A stretch of DNA of 64,000 nt from CAYUZU01 sp964448675 (GTDB taxonomy: Bacteria > Planctomycetota > Phycisphaerae > UBA1845 > Fen-1342), in NCBI GenBank assembly GCA_964448675.1, contig CAYUZU010000006.1, positions 1 through 64,000 of the forward strand, read 5' to 3'. Each line of letters begins with the position of its first letter. Within the stretch, counting starts at the first letter, position 1. Below the pieces are notes generated by a model, which ran no database searches, had not been told where the DNA came from, and worked only from the letters and a program-made list of their open reading frames with translations. Below are positions 21,857 to 30,612 of the stretch, piece by piece. The translations under genes were made by a program, and so were the position numbers.

Positions 21857-22519
21857 ATGAAGAAGCTGACTCTTATCGCTGCTGTTGCGTTGATGGCCTC
21901 GACCGCTTTCGCTGGTGTGGATGTTCGTGTCGGTGATGAGGTCAAGGTCCCGAATGGGGGTTACGACCTGAGCCTGCTGGGTGGTCCGATCACGCTGCAG
22001 AACCTGTCGGCCGGTGGCAGTTTCACGACGTTCTGTGTCGAGATGGGCGAGCTCATCTACGTGCCGAACGTGCGCTACACCGTGGACGGCATTGGCGACA
22101 CGACGGTCGCGAGCGGCTACACGATGTCCGAGCGGACGGCGTGGCTGTACTCGAACTTCCGCAGCGGCAGCCTGGCGGGCTACACCAACGCGTCGGCCGA
22201 GAACGATGCGCTGCAGTACGCCATCTGGCGTTCGATGGGCTACTCGCACAGCGAGATCACCAGCCGCCACAACAACGCGGTGGTGAACGCCGCCCAGACG
22301 CTGGCGGATGTCAACGGCTGGTGGAAGGACTCGGTCGCCAACTTCAACGACGTTCCGAACTGGAGTGGTCTGGGCAACGTGCGGGTGGCGAACCTGGTGC
22401 GCAACTCGAACGGTCAGCTCGGCCAGGACCAGCTCGTGATCGTCCCGGTGCCGGCTGCGGCCCTGCTGGGCGTGCTGGGGCTGGGGCTGGTGGCCCGTGC
22501 CAAGCGTCATCTGAGCTAG
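21857..22519 (+). CDS. Secreted protein with PEP-CTERM-like tail and possible thioester domain (1 of 5)
   Basis: 220 residues. Signal peptide MKKLTLIAAVALMASTAFA. The C terminus is VPVPAAALLG, a hydrophobic helix, then ARAKRHLS, the tripartite sorting pattern of motif, membrane span and basic tail. The mature chain has a single cysteine, Cys60 in TTFCVEMGE, and Gln120 in DALQYAIW. FCxE plus xQxAxW is the pattern of bacterial thioester domains, so a Cys60-Gln120 bond is possible. The next gene has the same pair. ATG at 21857 has GGAGGAG about 10 bases upstream. Likely displayed on or released from the cell surface. Confidence 0.83.
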   Translation: MKKLTLIAAVALMASTAFAGVDVRVGDEVKVPNGGYDLSLLGGPITLQNLSAGGSFTTFCVEMGELIYVPNVRYTVDGIGDTTVASGYTMSERTAWLYSNFRSGSLAGYTNASAENDALQYAIWRSMGYSHSEITSRHNNAVVNAAQTLADVNGWWKDSVANFNDVPNWSGLGNVRVANLVRNSNGQLGQDQLVIVPVPAAALLGVLGLGLVARAKRHLS

Positions 22520-22647
22520 AACCGAAACAATGGACTGAAGGTCCCCGCGCGGGCAATCGGCCGGTGCGCCGGCTGCGGCGATGCCCTGGGGCCTGACGAA
22601 GCAAAGCAACCAGTATGCAGAACTGCATGCTGCCAAGGAGTAGCAAA

Positions 22648-23328
22648 ATGACTCGCAAATCCATCCTGGCCGTGATGGCCATCCTGTGTGCCGCGTCGGT
22701 CGCTGCTGCGGACGTGCAGCTCGACTGGACCGGGCTGAGCTCGGGCGTCGGCTACGGGCTGAAAGACACGGACACCTACGGCGGTCAGTGGGCCGTCGAG
22801 CTGCTGTTCGACTACAACGGCGGCGACTACATTTACGCGCCGAACGGCGTCCTCACGACCTTCTGCATCGAGTTCGACGAAGGTTTCAACCACTCGGGCG
22901 ACTATGGCCTGGTGGGTACCCTGGCGAACGGTGCCGTCAACGGCGGTATCAACGGCGGCAACCCGGATCCGCTCGATGCGAAGACGGCGTGGCTCTACAA
23001 CGAGTACCTCAACGGCAACACCTTCGGCTACGCCGACCTGAACGCCCGCGCCGCGGCCGTGCAGGACGCGATGTGGGCGATCGAGGGTGAGGCGGCCGGG
23101 GCGAACGGCCAGACGCCGTTCGTGGCGGCGCACCAGGCGCTGATCGACCTGGCGCAGGACGCGGTCGACAACGGCTACGTCAACACCAACATCAAGGTGT
23201 TGAACATGGTCGGTGCCGACGGCGGCGACCGCCAGGACGTGCTGGCACGCGTGCCGGTTCCCGGCGCTGCGCTGCTGGGCATGCTGGGCATCGGGCTGGT
23301 CGCGCGGATGAAGCGGCGCCTGAGCTGA
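22648..23328 (+). CDS. Secreted protein with PEP-CTERM-like tail and possible thioester domain (2 of 5)
   Basis: 226 residues. The signal peptide runs to about ASVAAA and the C-terminal anchor is VPVPGAALLG...GLVARMKRRLS. It is a diverged paralogue of the preceding protein: both have a TFC(V/I)E strand, a TAWLY(S/N) segment and a Q-x-A-x-W segment. The only mature cysteine is Cys73 (LTTFCIEFDE), and Gln139 lies in VQDAMWAIEGE. The 66-residue spacing is close to the 60 in the first copy. ATG at 22648 has AAGGAG 7 bases before it. A hairpin follows the stop. Confidence 0.83.
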   Translation: MTRKSILAVMAILCAASVAAADVQLDWTGLSSGVGYGLKDTDTYGGQWAVELLFDYNGGDYIYAPNGVLTTFCIEFDEGFNHSGDYGLVGTLANGAVNGGINGGNPDPLDAKTAWLYNEYLNGNTFGYADLNARAAAVQDAMWAIEGEAAGANGQTPFVAAHQALIDLAQDAVDNGYVNTNIKVLNMVGADGGDRQDVLARVPVPGAALLGMLGIGLVARMKRRLS

Positions 23329-23352
23329 TCGGACTGGGACCTGCGGTGGTGC

Positions 23353-23377
23353 GGCCCCCGTGCCTGGCACGGGGGCC
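23353..23377 (+). terminator. Hairpin after the second anchor-sharing gene
   Basis: Perfect 11-bp stem GGCCCCCGTGC/GCACGGGGGCC with a 3-base loop, 24 bases after the stop at 23328. It is followed by GGTCCCTTTCC, so the T tract is weak. It may end or attenuate transcription between members of the array. Confidence 0.6.
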
Positions 23378-23465
23378 GGTCCCTTTCCGCGGTTTCCGGT
23401 GGTGTTGCGCCGGGCGACGGCACCGGCGGCGCACTCAATCTCTAACCACATGTGAGTAAACGACG

Positions 23466-24035
23466 ATGCGTATTGCCCTTGCACTGGCAGCGGGGCTGGT
23501 GTGTTCGGTCGCGATGGCGGGTGGGCCGCCGCAGGGTGATCCCGGTGCGAACAGCGCCGCGATGACCGGCGGGTCGGCCGACGGCGTCGCGGGGTCGGCG
23601 ACGAACCCGGCGGGGTTCACGACGACGACCGGCACGACGGCAACGCTGTTCGCGTTCGACTTGTGGGGGCTGGAATACCTGTATCGCGCCCCGGGCGGCG
23701 GCCCGCGTGGCCGCAGTGCCTGGCATCCGGCGGCGGACGCCGGCACGGGTGCGGCGGGCGGTGGTTCGCCGCTGCTGGCCGCGCTGCTGCTGGCGGGTGG
23801 CGATACGGGGGGCGCAGGGATTGCGTGGTTTGGGAGTTTCCCTGGTGACCGACCGGCGTTCATCCGGCCGCTGACTGGCGGTCAGACGACGCACTTCGGC
23901 GGCAGCGCGGGTAGCGGTATGCCCGACCTGAAGCTGACGCGGAAGAACAACGTTGCCGTACCCGTGCCGGGTGCGGCCCTGCTGGGCGTGCTGGGTGTCG
24001 GGCTGGTGGCGCGGTTGAAGCGCCGGCTTTCGTAG
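23466..24035 (+). CDS. Secreted protein with PEP-CTERM-like tail (3 of 5)
   Basis: 189 residues. Signal peptide MRIALALAAGLVCSVAMA, then a Gly/Ala/Thr-rich low-complexity mature part (DPGANSAAMTGGSADGVAGS, TTTTGTTATLFAFDLWGLEYLY), then AVPVPGAALLG and GLVARLKRRLS. Apart from the anchor it has no similarity visible to its neighbours. There is no cysteine in the mature part, so the thioester pattern of copies 1 and 2 is absent. Function unknown. Confidence 0.78.
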   Translation: MRIALALAAGLVCSVAMAGGPPQGDPGANSAAMTGGSADGVAGSATNPAGFTTTTGTTATLFAFDLWGLEYLYRAPGGGPRGRSAWHPAADAGTGAAGGGSPLLAALLLAGGDTGGAGIAWFGSFPGDRPAFIRPLTGGQTTHFGGSAGSGMPDLKLTRKNNVAVPVPGAALLGVLGVGLVARLKRRLS

Positions 24036-24106
24036 ACGAGTTTCTGACGATCCGGACGCCCGACGGGCACCGAACGAACTTCTTTCTTTCGACGAGGTGA
24101 ATTCAA

Positions 24107-24646
24107 ATGCGTAAGGGACTGGTGGTTTTGACAATCTTTGCCTGTTCGTCCGCGGCGCTGGCGGGGCTCGCGCCGGTCGTCGAGGGCGAGGCGGTTGACG
24201 GCAACAGCTGGGCGCAGGCCTGGTATCAGGATGCGAGCGCGACGAGCCCGTATGACATGATCGTCTTCACGATGGAGTCGGCGGGCGACACCTTCAAGAC
24301 GCCGACCGCGGTGAAGAACATCAGCCGCGGCTGGTCGCAGATCTACTCGTCGCCGCTGAAGGCGGCGATTGCCGGGCCGGCGCTGTCGTCGGGCCGGATC
24401 GATCTCAAGACGGTCTTTGAGGGCAGCAAGAGCGACGGCGCGCTGACCTTCAACTGGTACACCTTCACGCCGGGACAGGCGACAGCCACCGGCGGTTGGG
24501 AGTGTCACTGGACGGGCAGCCGCTGGGTCGTGAGTGACCTGGACGGTGCGTTGCCTGACCGCTCGATCGTGCCGGTGCCGGGCGCGGCCCTGCTGGGTGT
24601 GTTCGGCCTGGGGCTGGTCGCGCGAATGAAGCGCCGCGTGGCGTAG
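24107..24646 (+). CDS. Secreted protein with PEP-CTERM-like tail (4 of 5)
   Basis: 179 residues. Signal peptide MRKGLVVLTIFACSSAALA; mature part has VEGEAVDGNSWAQAWYQDA and a beta-rich segment ending GGWECHWTGSRWVVSDLDG; C terminus IVPVPGAALLG...GLVARMKRRVA. Start ATG at 24107 has GAGG 9 bases before it. The mature domain is not recognised. A strong hairpin follows the gene. Confidence 0.8.
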   Translation: MRKGLVVLTIFACSSAALAGLAPVVEGEAVDGNSWAQAWYQDASATSPYDMIVFTMESAGDTFKTPTAVKNISRGWSQIYSSPLKAAIAGPALSSGRIDLKTVFEGSKSDGALTFNWYTFTPGQATATGGWECHWTGSRWVVSDLDGALPDRSIVPVPGAALLGVFGLGLVARMKRRVA

Positions 24647-24663
24647 CTGCGAGAGCTGTAACG

Positions 24664-24694
24664 GCCGGTCGCCGCGACATGTGCGGCGGCCGGC
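24664..24694 (+). terminator. Hairpin after the fourth anchor-sharing gene
   Basis: 12-bp stem GCCGGTCGCCGC/GCGGCGGCCGGC with one G-U pair and a 7-base loop, 18 bases after the stop. There is no T tract, so it may stabilise RNA rather than terminate. Confidence 0.5.
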
Positions 24695-24885
24695 GGATTC
24701 GCATTTGGCACGACCGTGCCGGGCCGCGGATGGCCCAGCGGTCGTGCGACGTGAGCGGGCCGGTGCCGGCTCGGGCACGTGGGACAGACAGTCGATCCGT
24801 GGCAATTGGGGAACGAAACACTTCAAGGGAGGGAGTGGGGGTGCGGAACAACGCACTTCGCTCCGCAACAAAAGAGGAGATGGGC

Positions 24886-25692
24886 ATGAAGAAAGTTGCA
24901 ATGTGGGCGGCAGTGGCCGTCCTGGCTTTCGGCACTGTGACGGTCAGCGCGGGTATCAAGACCTACCGGCTGACCTTCAGCGCCGCCGACATGTTGAACA
25001 ACGTTTACGTCGATGGCGATGCTGGCACCACGGCCTCGGACAACGACCTGTATGACGGCGCTCGCCTCCTGCGCGTGGGCAGGAACGCGAATCACGCCGA
25101 CGCCGCGCGTACCTACGTTGGAGAGCAGCATGGGACTTTCAGCGACCGATGGAATACCTATGCGGGCGCTGGTTGGACATATGAGAGTTTCAACCTGTGG
25201 GGACTCGATGGCCGAGGCGCGAACTGGGGCGATGACTTCAAAGCCGCCGACTGGCTCTCGATGACCGGTCCGGCAGGCTGGGAAGGTCTGCGATACGAAT
25301 GGCCTGACAGCTGGGGTGACTTGCCAGATGGTGCGATCACAAACGCCTTTCCGCTGTGGTACGCAGATCAGGACGGCGCGGGGCTCGCGCTCAATGCCAC
25401 GCTCGCCGAGCTGGAAGCGGCGACCTTCACCGTGGATATTCAGGTCGATGAGGATGACGCGTGGTTCAATGCCCCAGATGCTGCGCGCGCACCGAACGAC
25501 TGGTCCGTGCCCGAGCTGACGCTGTGGTTCGGCGGTTATATCTACAGCCCCGACGGCACGCAGAGCCATCTGTACGAAGGCAACATGGTCCTCAATGGCG
25601 ATCAGATCCGTGTCATCCCCGTTCCCGGCGGGGCGTTGCTGGGTGCGTTGGGTATTGGCCTCGTGGCGCGGATGAAGCGTCGCGTGGCGTAA
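24886..25692 (+). CDS. Secreted protein with PEP-CTERM-like tail (5 of 5)
   Basis: 268 residues, the largest member. Signal peptide MKKVAMWAAVAVLAFGTVTVSA. The mature domain starts IKTYRLTFSAADMLNNVYVDGD and contains repeated Asp-rich turns (DNDLYDGARLLRVG), W/Y-rich strands and ELTLWFGGYIYSPDG. C terminus VIPVPGGALLG...GLVARMKRRVA. ATG at 24886 is preferred to one two codons earlier because AGAGGAG lies about 7 bases before it. The mature domain is not recognised. A T-tailed terminator follows. Confidence 0.82.
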   Translation: MKKVAMWAAVAVLAFGTVTVSAGIKTYRLTFSAADMLNNVYVDGDAGTTASDNDLYDGARLLRVGRNANHADAARTYVGEQHGTFSDRWNTYAGAGWTYESFNLWGLDGRGANWGDDFKAADWLSMTGPAGWEGLRYEWPDSWGDLPDGAITNAFPLWYADQDGAGLALNATLAELEAATFTVDIQVDEDDAWFNAPDAARAPNDWSVPELTLWFGGYIYSPDGTQSHLYEGNMVLNGDQIRVIPVPGGALLGALGIGLVARMKRRVA

Positions 25693-25756
25693 GGCGCCGG
25701 CAGTGGTCGGCGTGTCCATGATGGCACGCCGGTCCGTACGGATCGACAGCTTGCGT

Positions 25757-25797
25757 GGCCCCTCGGCCCTGTGAACGGGTCGGGGGGCCTCGTCTTT
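25757..25797 (+). terminator. Rho-independent-type terminator of the anchor-protein cluster
   Basis: A long stem GGCCCCTCGGCCC/GGGTCGGGGGGCC with GTGAAC as loop, followed by TCGTCTTTT. The stem has one T-G and one G-T pair. It is the only hairpin in this region with a clear T run, so it probably ends the array. Confidence 0.72.
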
Positions 25798-26095
25798 TAG
25801 GCCGATTCCGGGGGTTGGCTGCAAGGGCGGGCGGGGGCGTCTCCGATAAGACCTGTGGAAATGTCTGGACGCGGCCTGGGGGACAAGGAGCCGATAAAAT
25901 GATATTCTCTCCCGTCAGTGTGGCAGTTGAGGGTGTCTTCCTCCCACAAACAGCAGGGCGGGCCGATGCCGGCGGGGCTACGATGATGGTGGACGGCGAC
26001 GCGGCGTGCCTGGGCCCGCGGTGTGGTCGCGCGCGTGAGGGGTGTGGCCGGTCGGTGGTGCGGACGCCGGGTCGGCCTTCGCAAAGGGGATACTG
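25798..26095 (+). other. Gene-free leader before the large TPR gene
   Basis: No coding frame convinces. An AT-rich patch GATAAAATGATATTCT at 25892-25907 could be a promoter -10 region but lacks a good -35. The ribosome binding site AAAGGGGA is at 26083-26090. Confidence 0.35.
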
Positions 26096-29000
26096 ATGAC
26101 AGGACCGAGACGGTTGGGTGTGAGCCGAATCGCAGTTCTCGCGATCGTTGCGGTGGTGGGCGTGGTGCTCGTGTTCGGGGCGTACTTCGGGCATCGGTAC
26201 CGCAAGGCGGCCATGGTCGAGCAGGCGCTGGAGGTCGGGCTGGCCGCGTACGAGGAGCAGGATTGGGAGACGGCGCGGACCAAGCTGGGGCAGTACCTGT
26301 CGGTGCATCGCCACGACGCGGACGTGCTGCGCAAGTACGCCGAGGCGCAGCTGTCGACGGATCCGCTACCGGTGACGAACATCACGCAGGCGATTGCCGC
26401 CTATCGCGAGGTGTTCCGGCAGGATCCGACGGATCGGTCGGCGTTTGATCGGCTGGTGTTGCTGTATCGCACGACGGGCAACTCGAGCGAGTTGGGGCAC
26501 GTGGCGAAGAAGCGACTGGAGGCGCTTCCGGACGACCCGGCGGCAATTCTTGCGCAGTCGCAGGTGCTGGTGGCCCGCCAGCAGGCGGATAAGGCGCGCG
26601 AGCAGCTCGAGGCACTCCTGGCGGCGATCGGTGACGACCCGGCGCATGTGGACGCTTTTGTCGATGGCAGCCTGCAGCTGGCGGAGATCGTATTGTTGCA
26701 GGATGCGGGCGGCGGGGCGGATGAGGCGCTGGCGGTTCTCGACGCCGCGGCCGAGAAGACCGCGCAGGCGCCGCTGGTGCACGCGTTTCGGGCAGCGATT
26801 CTACGGGGGCTGGCGCGGCAGGAGGACGGCGGGGCGGACGTGTCGGTGGACGATGCGGTCGCGGCCCTGGCGCAGGCCGAGGCGCAGGCGGGCGACGATC
26901 CGCGGGCCCTGCTGGCCATTACGCAGGAGTGGGTGAACCTGGGCGAGCCGGACCGGGCGGACGCGACGCTGGCGACGGCCCGCGCACTGCCGCAGGCGGT
27001 TGTCCGCGAGCACTTCGTCGATCCGCTGGATTGGGCGACGAGTTGCTTCACGGCGGAAGCCAACCTGTGCCTGTCTGCTGGCTATGGCGAGCGCGGGGCG
27101 AAGCTGGCGGAGGACATGTTGACCGAGCTGGCGGGCGAGCGACAGTACGGGATGGTGCTGCCGACGGCCGTACGGCTGCTGGTGATGGGGGCGCAGGTCG
27201 AGCGGGCGCGGGCGTGCTTGGCGGAATTCGTGGACCTGCTGGAGGACCGCGGGGCGGCGCTGGCCGAGAGTGGGCAGGTGGCGGCGCTGCGGGCGCTGGT
27301 CGCCAGTGCCGAGGATGATCCGTACGAGGTGATCGAGCAATTGGAGCCGCTGGTCAAGAGCGGCCAGGCGAGTGCAGCGATCCGGGGGATGCTGGTCGAT
27401 GCATATGCCCGCACCGGGCAGCCCGGACGGATGGCGGCCGTGATGGCGGAGGCGCCGGGCCCCGCGGGGCTGCCACCGACGGCGACGATGCGGCTGGCAC
27501 GGATCGCGGTTCGGCAGGGCGACTGGTCGCGCGCGCTGGAACTGCTCGACGAGGTTGATGCGGAGCACGTGCCGGATCCGGTGGAGGTGCCGCTGTTGCG
27601 GCTCACGGCGCAGATCGGACGGGCGCTGGGCGGGCCGAACGCGGACCGCGAGCTGGCGGCGCTGATGGATGAGCTGCGCGCGTTGCGCGACGCGCACCCG
27701 GCGCGTGCGGATGTGCGCGTGGTGCTGGCGTTCACGGCCGAGTCGCGAGATGACCTGGAGGCGGCGGAGGCGGAACTGGTCGCGGCGCTCGAAGAGGTAG
27801 ACGCGCCGCTGGCGGTCCGGTTGGCGCTGGCGGGGTTGTACACGTCCATGGGGCGCGACGAGGAATCGCTGGAACAATTGCGGCTGGCGTGCGAGCAAGG
27901 CCGCGACGATACGCGGCCCTGGCTGATGCGCGTGTCGCGTCTGCTGGGCGAAGATGATTACGCCGGCGCGCAGGCGGTACTGGAGCAGGCGCTGGAGGTC
28001 GTGACCGGCGCGGACGATCGGCTGCAGCTCGAGATGCGGCTGGCCACGATCGAGATGCTGGGGGGCGACGAGGAGCGCGGGCTGAACCAGTTGCTGGGGC
28101 TGGCGGCCGAGCATCCGGACGATGTCGGCATTCGCATGCTGCTGCTGCAGGCCCCGCGGGTGTTGCCGGATCAGGAGACGGCGCAGCGGCTGGTGGATGA
28201 GGTGAAGGCGATTGAGGGCGAGACGGGGCTCAACTGGCGCGTGGCGCAGGCCCGGGTCTGGCTGGCGGGAACGGGCTGGTCGCGGCGGGTCGAGGACCTG
28301 GAGCGACTGCTGAAGTACTGCATCGAGGCTGATCCGACGCGGTCGGATGCGGCGCTGCTGCTGGGGGAGGCGTATGAACGGCAGGCGCGTTTCGACGATG
28401 CGGAGCGGGCGTATCGGACGGCGCTGACCACGGCGGGGTCGTCGGAGATCATCGATCGGCTGCTGGCGCTGTTGCAGCGGCAGCAGCGGTTTGACGAGGC
28501 GCGCACGCTGCTGGATCGGCTGCAGGCGCGTTTGGACCGCGAGGTGGCCGGCGCCCGGCGCTTGTCGCTGGCGGTGGATACGGGCGCCTATGACGAGGCC
28601 ATTGCGCAACTCGAGCTGCGCACGGCGCAAGACGAATCGGATCCGGTGGATCTGCTGCGGCTGGCGACGCTGGTGTACTCGCGCGACGGTGCGGTTGACC
28701 AGGCGCTGGCGCATCTGGACAAGGCCGCGGCGCAGGGAGCCCCACCGGCGGATGTGGCGCGGGTGCGGGCGTCGATTCTCGTCGCGGAGGGGCGCGAGGA
28801 CGAGGCCGCACAGCTGTTGGACGAGCTGGTCGCCGCGCAGCAGACGCCGGAGGCGCTGATGTTGCGGGCGGCGTTCTGGATGGCGAACGGGCAGCCGGAA
28901 CGGGCGGAGGCCGATTACCAGCGGCTGGCCGAGCGCTCGACGGATCTGATGGGCCCGGCGGTGCTGGGTGAGTTCTACGCGCGCAGCGGGCAAATGGACA

Positions 29001-30529
29001 AGGCGATCGCAGCCTGGGAGGCGGGCCTCGCCGAGCATCCGGACTCTGTGCGGCTGCGACGTGGCCTGACCAAGGCGCTGCTGGTGCGAAATCAGCCGGG
29101 CGACCTGGCGCGGATGGGCGAGCTGCTCGACGAGTTGCGCGAGATGATGGATGACGAGAACGTGGAGTTGCTGTGGCTGGCCGCGGCGCGGCTGGCGGCG
29201 CTGGACATGGGCGCGCACCAGGCGGAGATTCGCGAGCACCTGCAGCGGGCGCGGACGGCGATTCCGGCGGGGGGCCCGGAGGCATTCATTGACCTGTGCG
29301 AGCTGGCGCTGCGGCTGTCCGAGCCGGACTCGGCCCGGGCGCTCGTGCTGCGCGGGTTGGAGATTCACGGGCCGAACCCCATGTTGCGGGCGCAGCGCGC
29401 GCGGATCGAGCTGCTGCAGGGCAACGCCAACACGGCGGCCGAGCTGGCGGCCGCGGTGCTGCAGGATGATCCGGGCAACCGGGGGGCCCTGCAGGTGCAA
29501 GTTGCGGCGGCGTCACAGTTGAGCAACGGCCAGATGCTGCGCAGCGGCCTGCAGCGCATCGATGCGGCGCTGGAAGAAACGCCGGCGGACGTGGCGTTGC
29601 AGCTGCTGCGGGCCGACACGTTGATGGCCCTGGATGAGAAGGAACGCGCGGCGCGCGAGCTCGAGGCGTTTGTCGACCAGGCGCCGGCGGCGGCGCGTCC
29701 GACCGTGTTGCTCACGCTGATTCGCGTCCATCGTGCTGCCGGCGACGCGGCAGCGGCCAGGCGCTGCATCGAGCGGGCGCTGGCACTCGCGCCGCATGAC
29801 CCCGGCATTCTGGTGCAACGCAACCAGATGTGGGCGGCCGAGGGGGAATTCGATACGCTGGCGGCCTACGCCGACGAGTTGCTGCAACAGGACGAACCGG
29901 CGGGGCCGCCGCTCATGAGTGCGGCGACGTTGCTGGCAGCACAGCCGGAGCGCCGCGCCCTCGTGCTGCGGCTGACCGATCGCATCATGGAGACGATGTC
30001 GGAGAACGTGACTGCGGGCATGACCGTTGGCAACCTGCGGTATTCGCTGGGTGAGATCGCGGGGGCCGAAGCGGCGTACCGGCAGGTGCTGGAGGTCGCG
30101 CCGGGCTCGGTCGAGGCGTTGAACAACCTGGCGTGGCTGCTGGCGACCAAGCCGGGGGCGTCGGCGGAGGAGCTGCAAGCCGCCCGCACGTACGTCGAGG
30201 AGGCGGTCGCGGTGGCCCCGCAGAATGCGAACTATCATGACACGCTGGCGACGGTGTTGCTGAACGCGGGAGAGCTCACGGCGGCGCGGACCGCGTTTGA
30301 GCGGACCGCGCAGCTTGCACCGCCGGGATCGGCAAGTCGTGCGCGAGCGCTGCTCAATCTGGCCCGAGTCTGCCGCCGGTTGGAGGATTGGGCTGCGGCA
30401 GGTCCGCATGCCGAGGCGGCGCTGGCCGCGGCGGAAGCGGTTGTGTCAAGCGGCGGGGCGCAAGTGTTCGATGAACAGGAACGGCAGGAACTCGCGGCCT
30501 TGCAGGCGGAGGCCGCGCAGCATAATTAG
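26096..30529 (+). CDS. Giant TPR protein, membrane-anchored
   Basis: 1477 residues. One N-terminal membrane helix (IAVLAIVAVVGVVLVFGAYF, about residues 10-30) is followed almost entirely by tetratricopeptide-type helical repeats with A/L/E-rich heptads and typical W-x-x-A and A-Y-x-x-A spacings (YEEQDWETARTKLGQYL; AIAAWEAGLAEHPDSVRLRRGL; NNLAWLLATKPGASAEELQAARTYVEEA). Such proteins scaffold other proteins. A family of very long TPR proteins (PrsT type) accompanies PEP-CTERM/exopolysaccharide loci; this one lies directly between anchor-sharing proteins and a Wza-like lipoprotein, so assistance in surface protein or polysaccharide export is inferred. It is longer than the roughly 900 residues I associate with PrsT. 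ATG at 26096. Confidence 0.85.
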   Translation: MTGPRRLGVSRIAVLAIVAVVGVVLVFGAYFGHRYRKAAMVEQALEVGLAAYEEQDWETARTKLGQYLSVHRHDADVLRKYAEAQLSTDPLPVTNITQAIAAYREVFRQDPTDRSAFDRLVLLYRTTGNSSELGHVAKKRLEALPDDPAAILAQSQVLVARQQADKAREQLEALLAAIGDDPAHVDAFVDGSLQLAEIVLLQDAGGGADEALAVLDAAAEKTAQAPLVHAFRAAILRGLARQEDGGADVSVDDAVAALAQAEAQAGDDPRALLAITQEWVNLGEPDRADATLATARALPQAVVREHFVDPLDWATSCFTAEANLCLSAGYGERGAKLAEDMLTELAGERQYGMVLPTAVRLLVMGAQVERARACLAEFVDLLEDRGAALAESGQVAALRALVASAEDDPYEVIEQLEPLVKSGQASAAIRGMLVDAYARTGQPGRMAAVMAEAPGPAGLPPTATMRLARIAVRQGDWSRALELLDEVDAEHVPDPVEVPLLRLTAQIGRALGGPNADRELAALMDELRALRDAHPARADVRVVLAFTAESRDDLEAAEAELVAALEEVDAPLAVRLALAGLYTSMGRDEESLEQLRLACEQGRDDTRPWLMRVSRLLGEDDYAGAQAVLEQALEVVTGADDRLQLEMRLATIEMLGGDEERGLNQLLGLAAEHPDDVGIRMLLLQAPRVLPDQETAQRLVDEVKAIEGETGLNWRVAQARVWLAGTGWSRRVEDLERLLKYCIEADPTRSDAALLLGEAYERQARFDDAERAYRTALTTAGSSEIIDRLLALLQRQQRFDEARTLLDRLQARLDREVAGARRLSLAVDTGAYDEAIAQLELRTAQDESDPVDLLRLATLVYSRDGAVDQALAHLDKAAAQGAPPADVARVRASILVAEGREDEAAQLLDELVAAQQTPEALMLRAAFWMANGQPERAEADYQRLAERSTDLMGPAVLGEFYARSGQMDKAIAAWEAGLAEHPDSVRLRRGLTKALLVRNQPGDLARMGELLDELREMMDDENVELLWLAAARLAALDMGAHQAEIREHLQRARTAIPAGGPEAFIDLCELALRLSEPDSARALVLRGLEIHGPNPMLRAQRARIELLQGNANTAAELAAAVLQDDPGNRGALQVQVAAASQLSNGQMLRSGLQRIDAALEETPADVALQLLRADTLMALDEKERAARELEAFVDQAPAAARPTVLLTLIRVHRAAGDAAAARRCIERALALAPHDPGILVQRNQMWAAEGEFDTLAAYADELLQQDEPAGPPLMSAATLLAAQPERRALVLRLTDRIMETMSENVTAGMTVGNLRYSLGEIAGAEAAYRQVLEVAPGSVEALNNLAWLLATKPGASAEELQAARTYVEEAVAVAPQNANYHDTLATVLLNAGELTAARTAFERTAQLAPPGSASRARALLNLARVCRRLEDWAAAGPHAEAALAAAEAVVSSGGAQVFDEQERQELAALQAEAAQHN

Positions 30530-30612
30530 GGTCGTCACGGCAGACGCGCCGTTCGCTCTGGCGGTCATGAGCGGGCCGGCCCGTCGTTGATTGCGAGAGG
30601 TGGTCGAGTCCG

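Noticed and set aside
21147..25692. Exosortase or sortase gene to match the sorting tails
   Set aside because: I looked for a multi-pass protein with the exosortase Cys/Arg/His pattern and found none here.
26801..29500. Long minus-strand open frame of 899 codons opposite the TPR gene
   Set aside because: High-GC shadow; composition is Arg/Gln/His-rich, no domain, and the TPR frame is clearly real.
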